A stretch of DNA of 64,000 nt from JANQEA01 sp964466035 (GTDB lineage: Bacteria > Bipolaricaulota > Bipolaricaulia > UBA7950 > UBA9294). Positions 51,405 to 58,935 of the stretch are shown here, in pieces. A model generated the notes under the pieces. It did not search any database. It saw only the letters and a program-made list of their open reading frames with translations, and was not told the origin of the DNA. Position numbers and translations under genes: made by a program. The first letter of the stretch is position 1; the number at the start of each line of letters is the position of its first letter. The stretch spans positions 1-64,000 of the forward strand of contig CAYXLR010000001.1 of NCBI GenBank assembly GCA_964466035.1, written 5' to 3'.

Positions 51405-52070
51405 CTACGGCGCGAGGTAGAAGAGGACCGCGAGGTAGTGGCAGGCACTGCCGCCGAGGACGAACAGGTGCCAGATGGCGTGGTGGAACGGAAGTCGCTT
51501 CCAGCCGTAGAAGGCGATCCCCGCGGTGTAGAGCAGACCGCCGGCGGCGACGTAGACGAGCGCCTCGTGGGGAACCCTCAGCCAGACCTCGCGCGCCGCG
51601 ACGACGATCAGCCAACCCATCAGGACGTACAGGCCGACCGAGGTCTTCCGCAGCTTCCCGATGAACACGGACTTGAAGACGATCCCGGCGATCGTCAGCC
51701 CCCAGATCGTCGCGAGAAGGGTCGCCCCCCAGCGCCCCCACAACGACAGGAGAAGGAACGGGGTGTACGTCCCGGCGATCAGCAGGTAGATCGAGCAGTG
51801 GTCGAAGACCCAGAAGACCTTCTTCGCCCCCGGATGGCGGAGGGCGTGGTACAGCGTCGAAGAGAGGTGGAGGAGGAACAGGCTGGTCCCGTAGATCGCG
51901 AAGCTGGCCACGTGGAGCCCGGTCCCTTCTCCTCGGACGGTGCGGTAGAGGAGAAGCGCCGTCCCGAGGAGGCTGAGGAGCGCCCCGACGCCGTGGGTAA
52001 TGCTGTTGGCGATCTCTTCCCCCACGGAGGATTTCGGCGGATCGTATCGTCTCTTCCGTTCCAGGCTCAT
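51405..52070 (-). CDS. hemolysin III (YqfA/PAQR-like) membrane protein
   Basis: The 221-residue protein has seven predicted spans and the family motifs EEIANSITHGVGALLSLLG, SSTLYHALRHPGAKKVFWVFDHCSIYLLIAGTY (split by a span) and HHAIWHLFVLGGSACHY, whose conserved His and Asp bind zinc in PAQR proteins. Relatives act in membrane fluidity control; the hemolysin name is historical. A TACCAT box seven bases upstream and no Shine-Dalgarno suggest a leaderless start at 52070. Confidence 0.9.
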   Translation of the reverse strand: MSLERKRRYDPPKSSVGEEIANSITHGVGALLSLLGTALLLYRTVRGEGTGLHVASFAIYGTSLFLLHLSSTLYHALRHPGAKKVFWVFDHCSIYLLIAGTYTPFLLLSLWGRWGATLLATIWGLTIAGIVFKSVFIGKLRKTSVGLYVLMGWLIVVAAREVWLRVPHEALVYVAAGGLLYTAGIAFYGWKRLPFHHAIWHLFVLGGSACHYLAVLFYLAP

Positions 52071-52077
52071 CGTGCAG

Positions 52078-52083
52078 ATGGTA
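52078..52083 (-). promoter_or_regulatory. -10 box of leaderless hemolysin III gene
   Basis: TACCAT on the minus strand ends seven bases before the ATG at 52070, with no ribosome-binding site. Confidence 0.4.
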
Positions 52084-52102
52084 TCGGGAAAGGCGCGATC
52101 CC

Positions 52103-52843
52103 TCAGCCGCTCGCGCGGGGAGCGGTCGGCCTGTACCCGAAGCTTCGCTCGTAGAGGATCGCGTTTCCCGCCCTGCCGATCGCTGTCAGGACGCCCATCT
52201 CGCGGAGGACGTACGCGATCTTTCGCGCCATCCAGCGCGGCCGGGCGATCGCCCCCGCGAGGTCGGCGGTCGTGAACGGCTCGACGAGCGACGGCGGCAC
52301 GAACGCCAGGTAGTCGGCCGGGTGATGAAGCGCGACGGAGTCGAGGACCTCGACCAATCGGCGTTCCTGGACCTCCCACTCCTTTTCCCGTCTCCGCCGC
52401 TTCGGGCGGCTTCGCGGTCGCCGGACCTCCTCCTCGTGGATCAGGACGACGTCGACCGTGAGGTTCGGGTCGCCGAGGAAGTCGCGGAGGTTGATCAGCT
52501 CGTGGAACGCATCGAGGAGGGAGCCGCGCTTCGGCGAGCGGCGGGATCGAATCTCCGTGCCGCGACCGTCGATCGTGCGGATCGTCTTGCGGACGGCGAT
52601 CGGGATGAGCAGCCGAACGGAGCGACGAGCGAGGAGGGCGGCGAGCTTCCGCTTGAGCACGGCGGTCGAGCCGGTCTGGATTTCGATGATCTGGTCTCCC
52701 CGGACGATGTCGGCGACGAACCGTCCGACTTGGACCTCGAACCGGTCGCCGTCCTCGGCCGTCCACCGCTTCAGCGCGGCGTGGAGCGGCTTCTCGTTCA
52801 GGGTCCCGATGTGCGGCGCGGTCTTCTGCCTCTGCGTCTCCAC
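52103..52843 (-). CDS. DUF8091-like protein, possible restriction-like nuclease fold
   Basis: The 246-residue protein begins IGTLNEKPLHAALKRWTAE, then GDRFEVQVGRFVADIVRGDQIIEIQTG, a pattern shared by a widespread uncharacterised family. The order E...D...EIQT looks like a PD-(D/E)xK core with Gln in place of Lys. The C-terminal part (about 170-240) resembles a winged helix (AGAIARPRWMARKIAYVLREMGVL). AAGGAG precedes the GTG start. It follows the gene at 52866 by 22 bases on the same strand. Confidence 0.55.
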   Translation of the reverse strand: METQRQKTAPHIGTLNEKPLHAALKRWTAEDGDRFEVQVGRFVADIVRGDQIIEIQTGSTAVLKRKLAALLARRSVRLLIPIAVRKTIRTIDGRGTEIRSRRSPKRGSLLDAFHELINLRDFLGDPNLTVDVVLIHEEEVRRPRSRPKRRRREKEWEVQERRLVEVLDSVALHHPADYLAFVPPSLVEPFTTADLAGAIARPRWMARKIAYVLREMGVLTAIGRAGNAILYERSFGYRPTAPRASG

Positions 52844-52865
52844 GGGGCTCCTTGCGGGCGACGGG

Positions 52866-53621
52866 CTACGCGGACGATTCCCCCTCGAGGTGTCCGATCA
52901 GATCGTGGACGAACCGGCACTGACCCGGGAAAAGGAGGAGGCGAGCGTGGACGGTGTCCCGATCGGCGCGCGGGAGGCGCGGCCGGCCGTCGGCCGATCG
53001 CGAGGCGTCGATCAGCGCCTGGACGCCGCGGAGCTGGGGCTCGACCTCGTCGACGAGCGACGGCGGGAGGTTTCGCGACGCGAGCGCCCGCAGCAGCGTC
53101 GCGCCGAGCCGATCCGGATCGGTGCGCGCCGCCTCCACCCGCTGAACGCCGCGGCCGGTCCGCTGCCCGTGGCGGATCAGCGCATCGGCGAGTCGATCGA
53201 GGAGGACGCCGGCCGACCGTCCGAGCATGACGGTCGAGGACGGATACCGACCGGCGAGGAAGGCGAGCAGCGCCTCCCGCGTCGTCTCGACGAGATCCGG
53301 GCTGCCTTCGCCGCAGCACGCCACGAGGTGGGCTGCGTATCCGTCCGGGTCGTGCGCGAGGACCGAGCCGTCCTCGAGGCACTCGGCGCCGAACTCGGTG
53401 ACGTGGACGAACGGAAGGTTCAGGTTGAGCGAGTTCTTCCCCGGCGCGAGGACGCCCTGGACGAGGAGCTCCCAGAGGATCTCCTGAAGGGCGAGCGCGT
53501 CGTGCCGCTCGTAGTCGTCGGTTCGTCGTCTTCGGATCTCGGTCTCGATGGCGTGCAGGTGCGTCTGAGGCGTCTTCCTCAGGATCTCCAACACCAACGG
53601 GCGGAGGCTCGCTTTGTCCAT
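52866..53621 (-). CDS. helical protein of unknown function
   Basis: The 251-residue protein has an N-terminal winged-helix-like segment (LVLEILRKTPQTHLHAIETEIR, QEILWELLVQGVLAPG) and a C-terminal all-alpha domain rich in Arg/Leu. I do not recognise the family. It is probably co-transcribed with the DUF8091-like gene. GGGGCG is a poor ribosome-binding site before the ATG at 53621. Confidence 0.55.
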   Translation of the reverse strand: MDKASLRPLVLEILRKTPQTHLHAIETEIRRRRTDDYERHDALALQEILWELLVQGVLAPGKNSLNLNLPFVHVTEFGAECLEDGSVLAHDPDGYAAHLVACCGEGSPDLVETTREALLAFLAGRYPSSTVMLGRSAGVLLDRLADALIRHGQRTGRGVQRVEAARTDPDRLGATLLRALASRNLPPSLVDEVEPQLRGVQALIDASRSADGRPRLPRADRDTVHARLLLFPGQCRFVHDLIGHLEGESSA

Positions 53622-53683
53622 GATCGCCCCAGAGGATACCTGTGCCGAAGACCGGCCCACAACCGGACCGATCGCGGAGTCGG

Positions 53684-54793
53684 CTAGAAGTCGATCACGA
53701 ACTCGCCGTTCTCGTAGATCGGCTCGTCGTCGACCCAGATCTTCCCGCCGTCGGTCAGGTTGCAGACCATGTCCCAGTGGATCGCCGATTGGTTCACGCT
53801 CCCGGTTTCCGGCATCCCGGCTCCGAGGGCCATGTGGAAGCTCCCGTTGATCTTCTCGTCGAACAGGGTGTTGCCCGTCGCCCGGGTGATCCCCTTGTTC
53901 GTGCCGATCGCGAACTCGCCGACGAAGCGAGCGCCCTCGTCGATGTCGATCGTCTTGAGCAGGAAGTCCTCGCCCTTGTCGGCCGTCGCCTCGACGACCT
54001 TCCCCGCCTCGAACCGGAGGTGGACCCCCTCGAGCCGCCGTCCCTGGAACGTCGTCGGATACGAGAACCGGACGTGCCCCTCGACGGAGTCCTCGACCGG
54101 GCCGGTGAAGATCTCGCCGTCGGGCATGTTCCGCTTCCCGTCGCAGTTCACGAAGCTTCGGCCGGTGATCTTCATCTTCAGGTCGACGTCGTTCCCCTCG
54201 ACCCGAAGCTCGTCCTTCCCGGCGAGCCAATCGACGATCCGCTGCTGACCTTCGGAGACGCCTTTCCAGTAGCCGACCGGGTCGTCGAAGTCGGGGAGAC
54301 AGGCGGCGTAGACGAAGTCCTCGTACTCGGCGAGGCCCATCTCGGCGTCCTGGGCGTAGGCGTTCGTCGGGTACAGCGTCCCGACCCAGCGGAACTCGCC
54401 CTTCGCGGACCGTTCGAGCAAGGTCTTCAGGATCGCCTGCTGGGCCCGGTTCGTGAGGACGAGCTTCTCCGGCGGCACGTTGGTCATCGCCTTCGTGTTG
54501 ACCGAGCTCATCAGCGAGATCACGGCGTCGTACGACTCGAAGACGAGCTTGATCGGCTCGTGGATGTACTGGAGCTGGTCGTCCGACGCATGACGCAACG
54601 CCAGCTCATTGATTCCTGGAAGCTGAACGATCGACATCGGGTAGCCGCCGGCCTTCAGGACCTCCACGGCGACGGCCTTGAACAGCGGCGCGGCGGCCGT
54701 GGAGCCCATGATGGCGACCTTGTCCTTCGGCCGGATGGAGACCGAATAGTGGACCAACACCTCGGCGAGCTTCTCGATTCGCGGATCGGGCAT
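53684..54793 (-). CDS. M29-family metallo-aminopeptidase
   Basis: The 369-residue peptidase matches the thermophilic aminopeptidase T/AmpS family (usual length about 370-410). The C-terminal metal-binding region reads GSFHMALGAGMPETG then NQSAIHWDMV, where His and Asp residues bind two metals; Glu ligands are also expected near GPVEDSVEG. It removes N-terminal residues from peptides in the cytoplasm. AAGGAG precedes the ATG at 54793. Confidence 0.92.
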   Translation of the reverse strand: MPDPRIEKLAEVLVHYSVSIRPKDKVAIMGSTAAAPLFKAVAVEVLKAGGYPMSIVQLPGINELALRHASDDQLQYIHEPIKLVFESYDAVISLMSSVNTKAMTNVPPEKLVLTNRAQQAILKTLLERSAKGEFRWVGTLYPTNAYAQDAEMGLAEYEDFVYAACLPDFDDPVGYWKGVSEGQQRIVDWLAGKDELRVEGNDVDLKMKITGRSFVNCDGKRNMPDGEIFTGPVEDSVEGHVRFSYPTTFQGRRLEGVHLRFEAGKVVEATADKGEDFLLKTIDIDEGARFVGEFAIGTNKGITRATGNTLFDEKINGSFHMALGAGMPETGSVNQSAIHWDMVCNLTDGGKIWVDDEPIYENGEFVIDF

Positions 54794-54899
54794 GAGGGTT
54801 CGCTCCTTCGGCTGGATTGACGGCGCACCGAGCGCCACTCGAACGTATGTGCCGGAGAACCAGCGTAGCGGTTCAGCCGCGGAAGGGCAAGGAGCCGGT

Positions 54900-55676
54900 T
54901 CAGATCTCGATCAGCTCGAGGTCGCGCGCCGTGTCGACGCGTCGGCCGGGTCGAAGGACCGCGACCCGGCGCGCGCCGTCTCCGTAGGCGCACGACGTGA
55001 ACAGGGTGAGACAACGATCGTCGAACAGGAGCGGCGGAGCGAACGGCTGGTGCGAGCGGACGAGGATCCGTGCCCCCAGTCGGCCCATCCGTTGCTCGAA
55101 CGCGGCCCGACCGAACGAAGGCCTTCCCCATCCGGCCGTCGGGAGCCCGCCTCCTCGGGATTCGGCCCAGTCCCCCCACGTGATCGCGCGCCACGCCTCC
55201 GAGCCGAGCTCGACGGAGTCGATCGCCTCGAGCGACGGGACGTCGGGCAGGGCCCCGTGGACGGCGAGGACCCCGGCCGGGTGCCAGGCGGCGAGCGGGA
55301 GGTCGGACAGCGCATCACTGAGCCTCGCGAGGTCGTGCTCGGACAGGCCGTCCCAGAAGTCGGCGGGGGAAAACGGCTCGACGCGCCAGGCCTCGTGGTT
55401 CCCCATCAGCAAGTGGACCGCATCGGGGTGGGCGATCGTCTCCGACAGGACGAGGTGCAGGTTCCCGTATGAGTCGGGACCCCGGTCGACGACGTCGCCG
55501 AGGAAGACGATCGCGTGCTCCGGCACGGCGAACCGCGTCAGGACGCGCTCCGTCGCCTCCCGATCCCCGTGCGTGTCGCCGACGAAGACGACTGGACGGT
55601 CCGAGGGGAGTCGCACGAGCCGTCGGCGCGCGCGGAGCCGGACCGCGAGGTCGTCGAGAAGTCGATCGAGATCCAT
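54900..55676 (-). CDS. calcineurin-like metallophosphatase (PPP-type)
   Basis: The 258-residue enzyme has the three signature motifs of PPP phosphatases: GDTHGD, GDVVDRG and GNHE, with a later SHQPF His. It may be a Ser/Thr protein phosphatase or Ap4A hydrolase-like enzyme. TATCTT lies six bases upstream of the ATG, without a Shine-Dalgarno, so it looks leaderless. Confidence 0.9.
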   Translation of the reverse strand: MDLDRLLDDLAVRLRARRRLVRLPSDRPVVFVGDTHGDREATERVLTRFAVPEHAIVFLGDVVDRGPDSYGNLHLVLSETIAHPDAVHLLMGNHEAWRVEPFSPADFWDGLSEHDLARLSDALSDLPLAAWHPAGVLAVHGALPDVPSLEAIDSVELGSEAWRAITWGDWAESRGGGLPTAGWGRPSFGRAAFEQRMGRLGARILVRSHQPFAPPLLFDDRCLTLFTSCAYGDGARRVAVLRPGRRVDTARDLELIEI

Positions 55677-55682
55677 GGAGCG

Positions 55683-55688
55683 AAGATA
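55683..55688 (-). promoter_or_regulatory. -10 box of leaderless phosphatase gene
   Basis: TATCTT on the minus strand, then six bases (CGCTCC), then the ATG at 55676. Confidence 0.45.
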
Positions 55689-55756
55689 CCGGTCCTGCGG
55701 CCCGCGGGCAACGGCAGGGGGTCACTTCACAGACGTGCCCTCGTGGAGAGCGCGAT

Positions 55757-56260
55757 TTAAACCAGGATGAACCAGACGAGCAGAGCCACGAACGTGAAGA
55801 CGAAGACAGCCGGGATCCACGTCTCGAGGAGGCTCGGGAGATCCTTAAGAACCTTCGGCACGCGGGCGGGTTCGGAATGCCATTCCCCGCAGGCCCACTT
55901 CGCCACGGGAACGCAGGTTTCCTCGCCCTGAAGCATGCGATGGAGGCTCCTGTAGAACTCCGCGCCGGCGAACTGCTCCTCCACGCTTCGAAGGAGCCGT
56001 TCCCAGTGCCTGCACTCGGCGTAGAGTCGACCTTGGTTCATCCACCACGCCAGACCGATCAGCAGACCGAGGGACGAGGCCCCGATTCCGAAGGCCCGTT
56101 CCACGGTCCCGACTCCAAGTTGAGCGAGATACGCGAGGAAGACCACGAGCAGACTGACTGCCAGGAGACCTCCGGTGAATGAAACCCAGCGGGACCGTGA
56201 GTGGCTCGCCGCCGATTGCGAAATCGCGTCGTAGATCGCAATCCATTGATCGAGTTCCAT
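55757..56260 (-). CDS. small membrane protein of unknown function
   Basis: The 167-residue protein has two adjacent N-terminal spans (about 26-50 and 55-75), a soluble middle (LYAECRHWERLLRSVEEQFAGAEFYRSLHRML) and one C-terminal span ending at the last residue. RipA-like or SMODS-associated SLATT-type topology is possible but not shown. GGAGGAGG precedes the ATG at 56260. Divergent from the diguanylate cyclase. Confidence 0.65.
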   Translation of the reverse strand: MELDQWIAIYDAISQSAASHSRSRWVSFTGGLLAVSLLVVFLAYLAQLGVGTVERAFGIGASSLGLLIGLAWWMNQGRLYAECRHWERLLRSVEEQFAGAEFYRSLHRMLQGEETCVPVAKWACGEWHSEPARVPKVLKDLPSLLETWIPAVFVFTFVALLVWFILV

Positions 56261-56417
56261 GGATACCCTCCTCCGTGGTGCCGCATCGCGGCGTCGCCCA
56301 TAGGATCCGCCATCCGGCATTGGCGGGCGAGGGCGTGTGCGACGCGGCAGGGAGACACTTGTCTGAGCGCTTGACCGAGCCACTCGAATTCCAGTAAATT
56401 GATGGTTCGGTAGTCAT

Positions 56418-57839
56418 GTGATCTGCGAGGTATCGGTGGAAGCCGCAGCGATCGAACTCGAGAGCCAAAGACACTTGGTTCATCAGGTTCTCCGGAACGT
56501 GGCGGACTGTGCGGTGGGACAGACCCCGTTTCAAAGAACGCTGTCGGTCTGCTACGATTCGCCGCTGGACCTTCTCCGCCGGTCATCGAAGGTCTTCGTG
56601 CTCGATGCCGTGCACTGCGGTCTCGGCGAGCCGCAGCAGGCGGAAGTCGCCGAGCTGGTCGGCGGAGGAATCGAGATCTCCGCCTCACGCTACAAGAGCG
56701 AGTGCCAATTGGGGAGGTCTTTCTTCTACCCATGCGGAAAGGGGTTGGGGAATGTCTCGAGCGTCATTCCCAGTTCACGGCGATTCCTCCGGGTCGGCGG
56801 ATGGCAGCAGAGCGACGTCCTGTTGATCCCGTTTCGCCTCGGTGACGAGATCCTCGGCCACGTCTCCGTGGACGACCCTTCCGACGGATTGCGCCCGACA
56901 CCGGACAAGCTCAAGCCGCTCGAGGAGCTGGCCTCCGTGGCCGCGATCGCGATTCGAGACGCTTGTTCCCTGCAGGAGCTGAGCGAGTCGCACAGCTTGT
57001 TCCGCTTCCTCGCCGAGAGCGGTCTGACCGGCATGATCGTGGTGCAGGACGACAGGGTTCACTACGCGAACGAGTACGCCGCGACGCTCCTCGGCTACGA
57101 CGCTTCGAATTTGGAGAAGCTCTCTCCGTGGTGGTCCTTCGTCCATCCGGATGATCGTCCGGTCGCCTGGCAATTCGGCCATGCCTCTCGACTCGAGAGT
57201 CAGGCGATCCGAGCGATTCGAAGGGACGGACGCGTCCTCTGGCTCTCGACGAGCGCACACAGCATGGTTCGCAATGGGTCGAAGGCCGTGGCCATCGAGT
57301 TCTACGACCTGACCGACCGCGTGGCGAGGGAATCGGAGCTGGAGAAGAAGGCGCTCAGAGACTCGCTGACCGGCCTCATGAACCGCGCGTTCTTCGACAG
57401 CGCCATCCCGCGCGAAATCGAGCGTTCGAAGCGCTACAAGCGTTCTTTCACGCTGATGCTCGGGGACCTGCGGCGGTTCAAGGTGATCAACGACTCGCTC
57501 GGTCATCAGGAGGGCGACCGGGTCCTTGCGGCGGTCGCGAGCCTGTTGAGAGCGGAGCTTCGCGACAGCGATTGGGCCATCCGCTACGGCGGCGACGAGT
57601 TTCTCTTCCTGCTGCCTGAGACAGGAGGGGATCTGGAAGCGTTGGTCGACCGGCTCCAGGGAACCGTCGAACGGTGGAGTAGAGAGAACGTGCCCCGTCC
57701 TCTGAGCGTCGGGATCGATCTGGGTTGGTCGATTTGGACCCCGGGCGACTCGCGCCCGGTCGCTCAGATCCTGGCGGACGCCGACTCGATGCTCTACCGG
57801 AACAAGCGCCTCGGCCAGAAGATGGACCGGTTGGCCTGA
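56418..57839 (+). CDS. diguanylate cyclase with GAF and PAS sensor domains
   Basis: The 473-residue protein makes c-di-GMP. A GAF-like region (about 30-175), a PAS domain (about 190-300: RFLAESGLTGMIVVQDD, DDRPVAW) and a GGDEF domain (about 310-470) are visible. The catalytic loop is intact (YGGDEF near 392) and an inhibitory I-site RDSD lies five residues before it, so product inhibition is likely. The start is a GTG at 56418 with little else to support it. No output-domain genes are adjacent. Confidence 0.9.
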   Translation: MICEVSVEAAAIELESQRHLVHQVLRNVADCAVGQTPFQRTLSVCYDSPLDLLRRSSKVFVLDAVHCGLGEPQQAEVAELVGGGIEISASRYKSECQLGRSFFYPCGKGLGNVSSVIPSSRRFLRVGGWQQSDVLLIPFRLGDEILGHVSVDDPSDGLRPTPDKLKPLEELASVAAIAIRDACSLQELSESHSLFRFLAESGLTGMIVVQDDRVHYANEYAATLLGYDASNLEKLSPWWSFVHPDDRPVAWQFGHASRLESQAIRAIRRDGRVLWLSTSAHSMVRNGSKAVAIEFYDLTDRVARESELEKKALRDSLTGLMNRAFFDSAIPREIERSKRYKRSFTLMLGDLRRFKVINDSLGHQEGDRVLAAVASLLRAELRDSDWAIRYGGDEFLFLLPETGGDLEALVDRLQGTVERWSRENVPRPLSVGIDLGWSIWTPGDSRPVAQILADADSMLYRNKRLGQKMDRLA

Positions 57840-57851
57840 GCGCGTGCCCGA

Positions 57852-58289
57852 CTATGCCGAACCGAGCTCCGAGGTGCAGTTCGGACACCGCGACGCGTCG
57901 ATCGGGATCGTCGTCCGACAGCGCGGACACTCCTTCGTGGTCGGCGGCCCCTCCTCGGCCGGCTTCTTCATCCGCATCGCGGCCCGGACCAGCAGGAACA
58001 TCACCAGCGCGACGATCAGGAACGTGATGACGGTGTTGATGAACGCGCCGTAGTAGATCGCCGCGGCTCCCGCCTCCCGCGCCGCCGCGGCCGACTCGTA
58101 GGCCTGGCCGGACAGGTTGACGTAGAGGTTCGCGAAGTCGACGTTCCCGATCAGCTTGCCGATGGCCGGCATGATCAGGTCGTCGATGAACGACTTGACG
58201 ACCGTCCCGAACGCCGCGCCGACGACGAACGCGACCGCCAGCTGCAGCAGGTTCCCCTTCATCACGAAGTCCCGAAACTCCTTGCGCAT
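57852..58289 (-). CDS. mscL: large-conductance mechanosensitive channel with zinc ribbon
   Basis: The 145-residue protein has the MscL signature: RKEFRDFVMKGNLLQLAVAFVVGAAFGTVVKSFIDDLIMPAIG and the second span FLIVALVMFLLVRA. Its C-terminal tail carries a zinc ribbon with two CxxC knuckles (CPRC and CPNC) instead of the usual short helical bundle. It opens under membrane tension to release solutes. AGGGGG precedes the ATG. Confidence 0.93.
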   Translation of the reverse strand: MRKEFRDFVMKGNLLQLAVAFVVGAAFGTVVKSFIDDLIMPAIGKLIGNVDFANLYVNLSGQAYESAAAAREAGAAAIYYGAFINTVITFLIVALVMFLLVRAAMRMKKPAEEGPPTTKECPRCRTTIPIDASRCPNCTSELGSA

Positions 58290-58466
58290 CCCTACCCCCT
58301 TTCCCTCTGCTTGCGCGCCTCATCATAGAAAACGGGCCGAGGAAGGTGAAGCCGGGACGACGCGGGTTCATGCTCCGAAAACCGTGGTTGATGGCGCGTT
58401 CTCGAGCGCGAGGCGCCCCCACGAGGGGCGTTGTCCGCATTACACGAAACGGCGGATCGAATACCG

Positions 58467-58472
58467 TATAAT
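58467..58472 (+). promoter_or_regulatory. -10 box of leaderless HTH gene
   Basis: Consensus TATAAT, then six bases (GGCCGC), then the ATG at 58479. No Shine-Dalgarno. Confidence 0.6.
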
Positions 58473-58478
58473 GGCCGC

Positions 58479-58913
58479 ATGGTCACGCTGGACGATGTTG
58501 CACGGTTCCTCGGGCTGTCAAAGCGTGCCGTACGCATGCGGGTGAGCGCCCTCGGAGATACGCTCGACGGGTATCTGACACGGGGTGAGCGCAATCGGCT
58601 GATCTTCAAAGGGGAGGCCGTCGCCATTCTCCGCCGCCTCGAGGAGCTTCGACGGGAGGAGGGGCTTCCGATCCAGCAGGCCGCCGACCGGCTGAGGGAT
58701 GAGCTGGTCGATGGGGGCGCGAGTTCGGGGCTGTGCATCGTCGTTCAGCCGGACGTGGAGACCGAGGTGCTCCGGGAGGTGCTCCGCGAGCTCTGTCAGG
58801 AGCGCGATCGCTGGCGCGAGTACGCTCAGGCCCTCGAGTCCGTCCTGCCGAACGAGCTGAAGTGGCTGATCCAGACGGCTCCCGTCGTCCCCGAGGATCC
58901 ACGACTGAACTAG
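58479..58913 (+). CDS. MerR-like helix-turn-helix protein
   Basis: The 144-residue protein begins with a helix-turn-helix (MVTLDDVARFLGLSKRAVRMRV) and a wing (GYLTRGERNRLIFKGEAV), as in MerR/excisionase-like DNA-binding domains, and ends with a coiled-coil-prone segment (VLREVLRELCQERDRWREYAQALESV). It probably dimerises. The ATG follows a perfect TATAAT by six bases, so it should be leaderless. Targets unknown. Confidence 0.75.
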   Translation: MVTLDDVARFLGLSKRAVRMRVSALGDTLDGYLTRGERNRLIFKGEAVAILRRLEELRREEGLPIQQAADRLRDELVDGGASSGLCIVVQPDVETEVLREVLRELCQERDRWREYAQALESVLPNELKWLIQTAPVVPEDPRLN

Positions 58914-58935
58914 CGCGCTTCCGCGTCTTCTCCGG

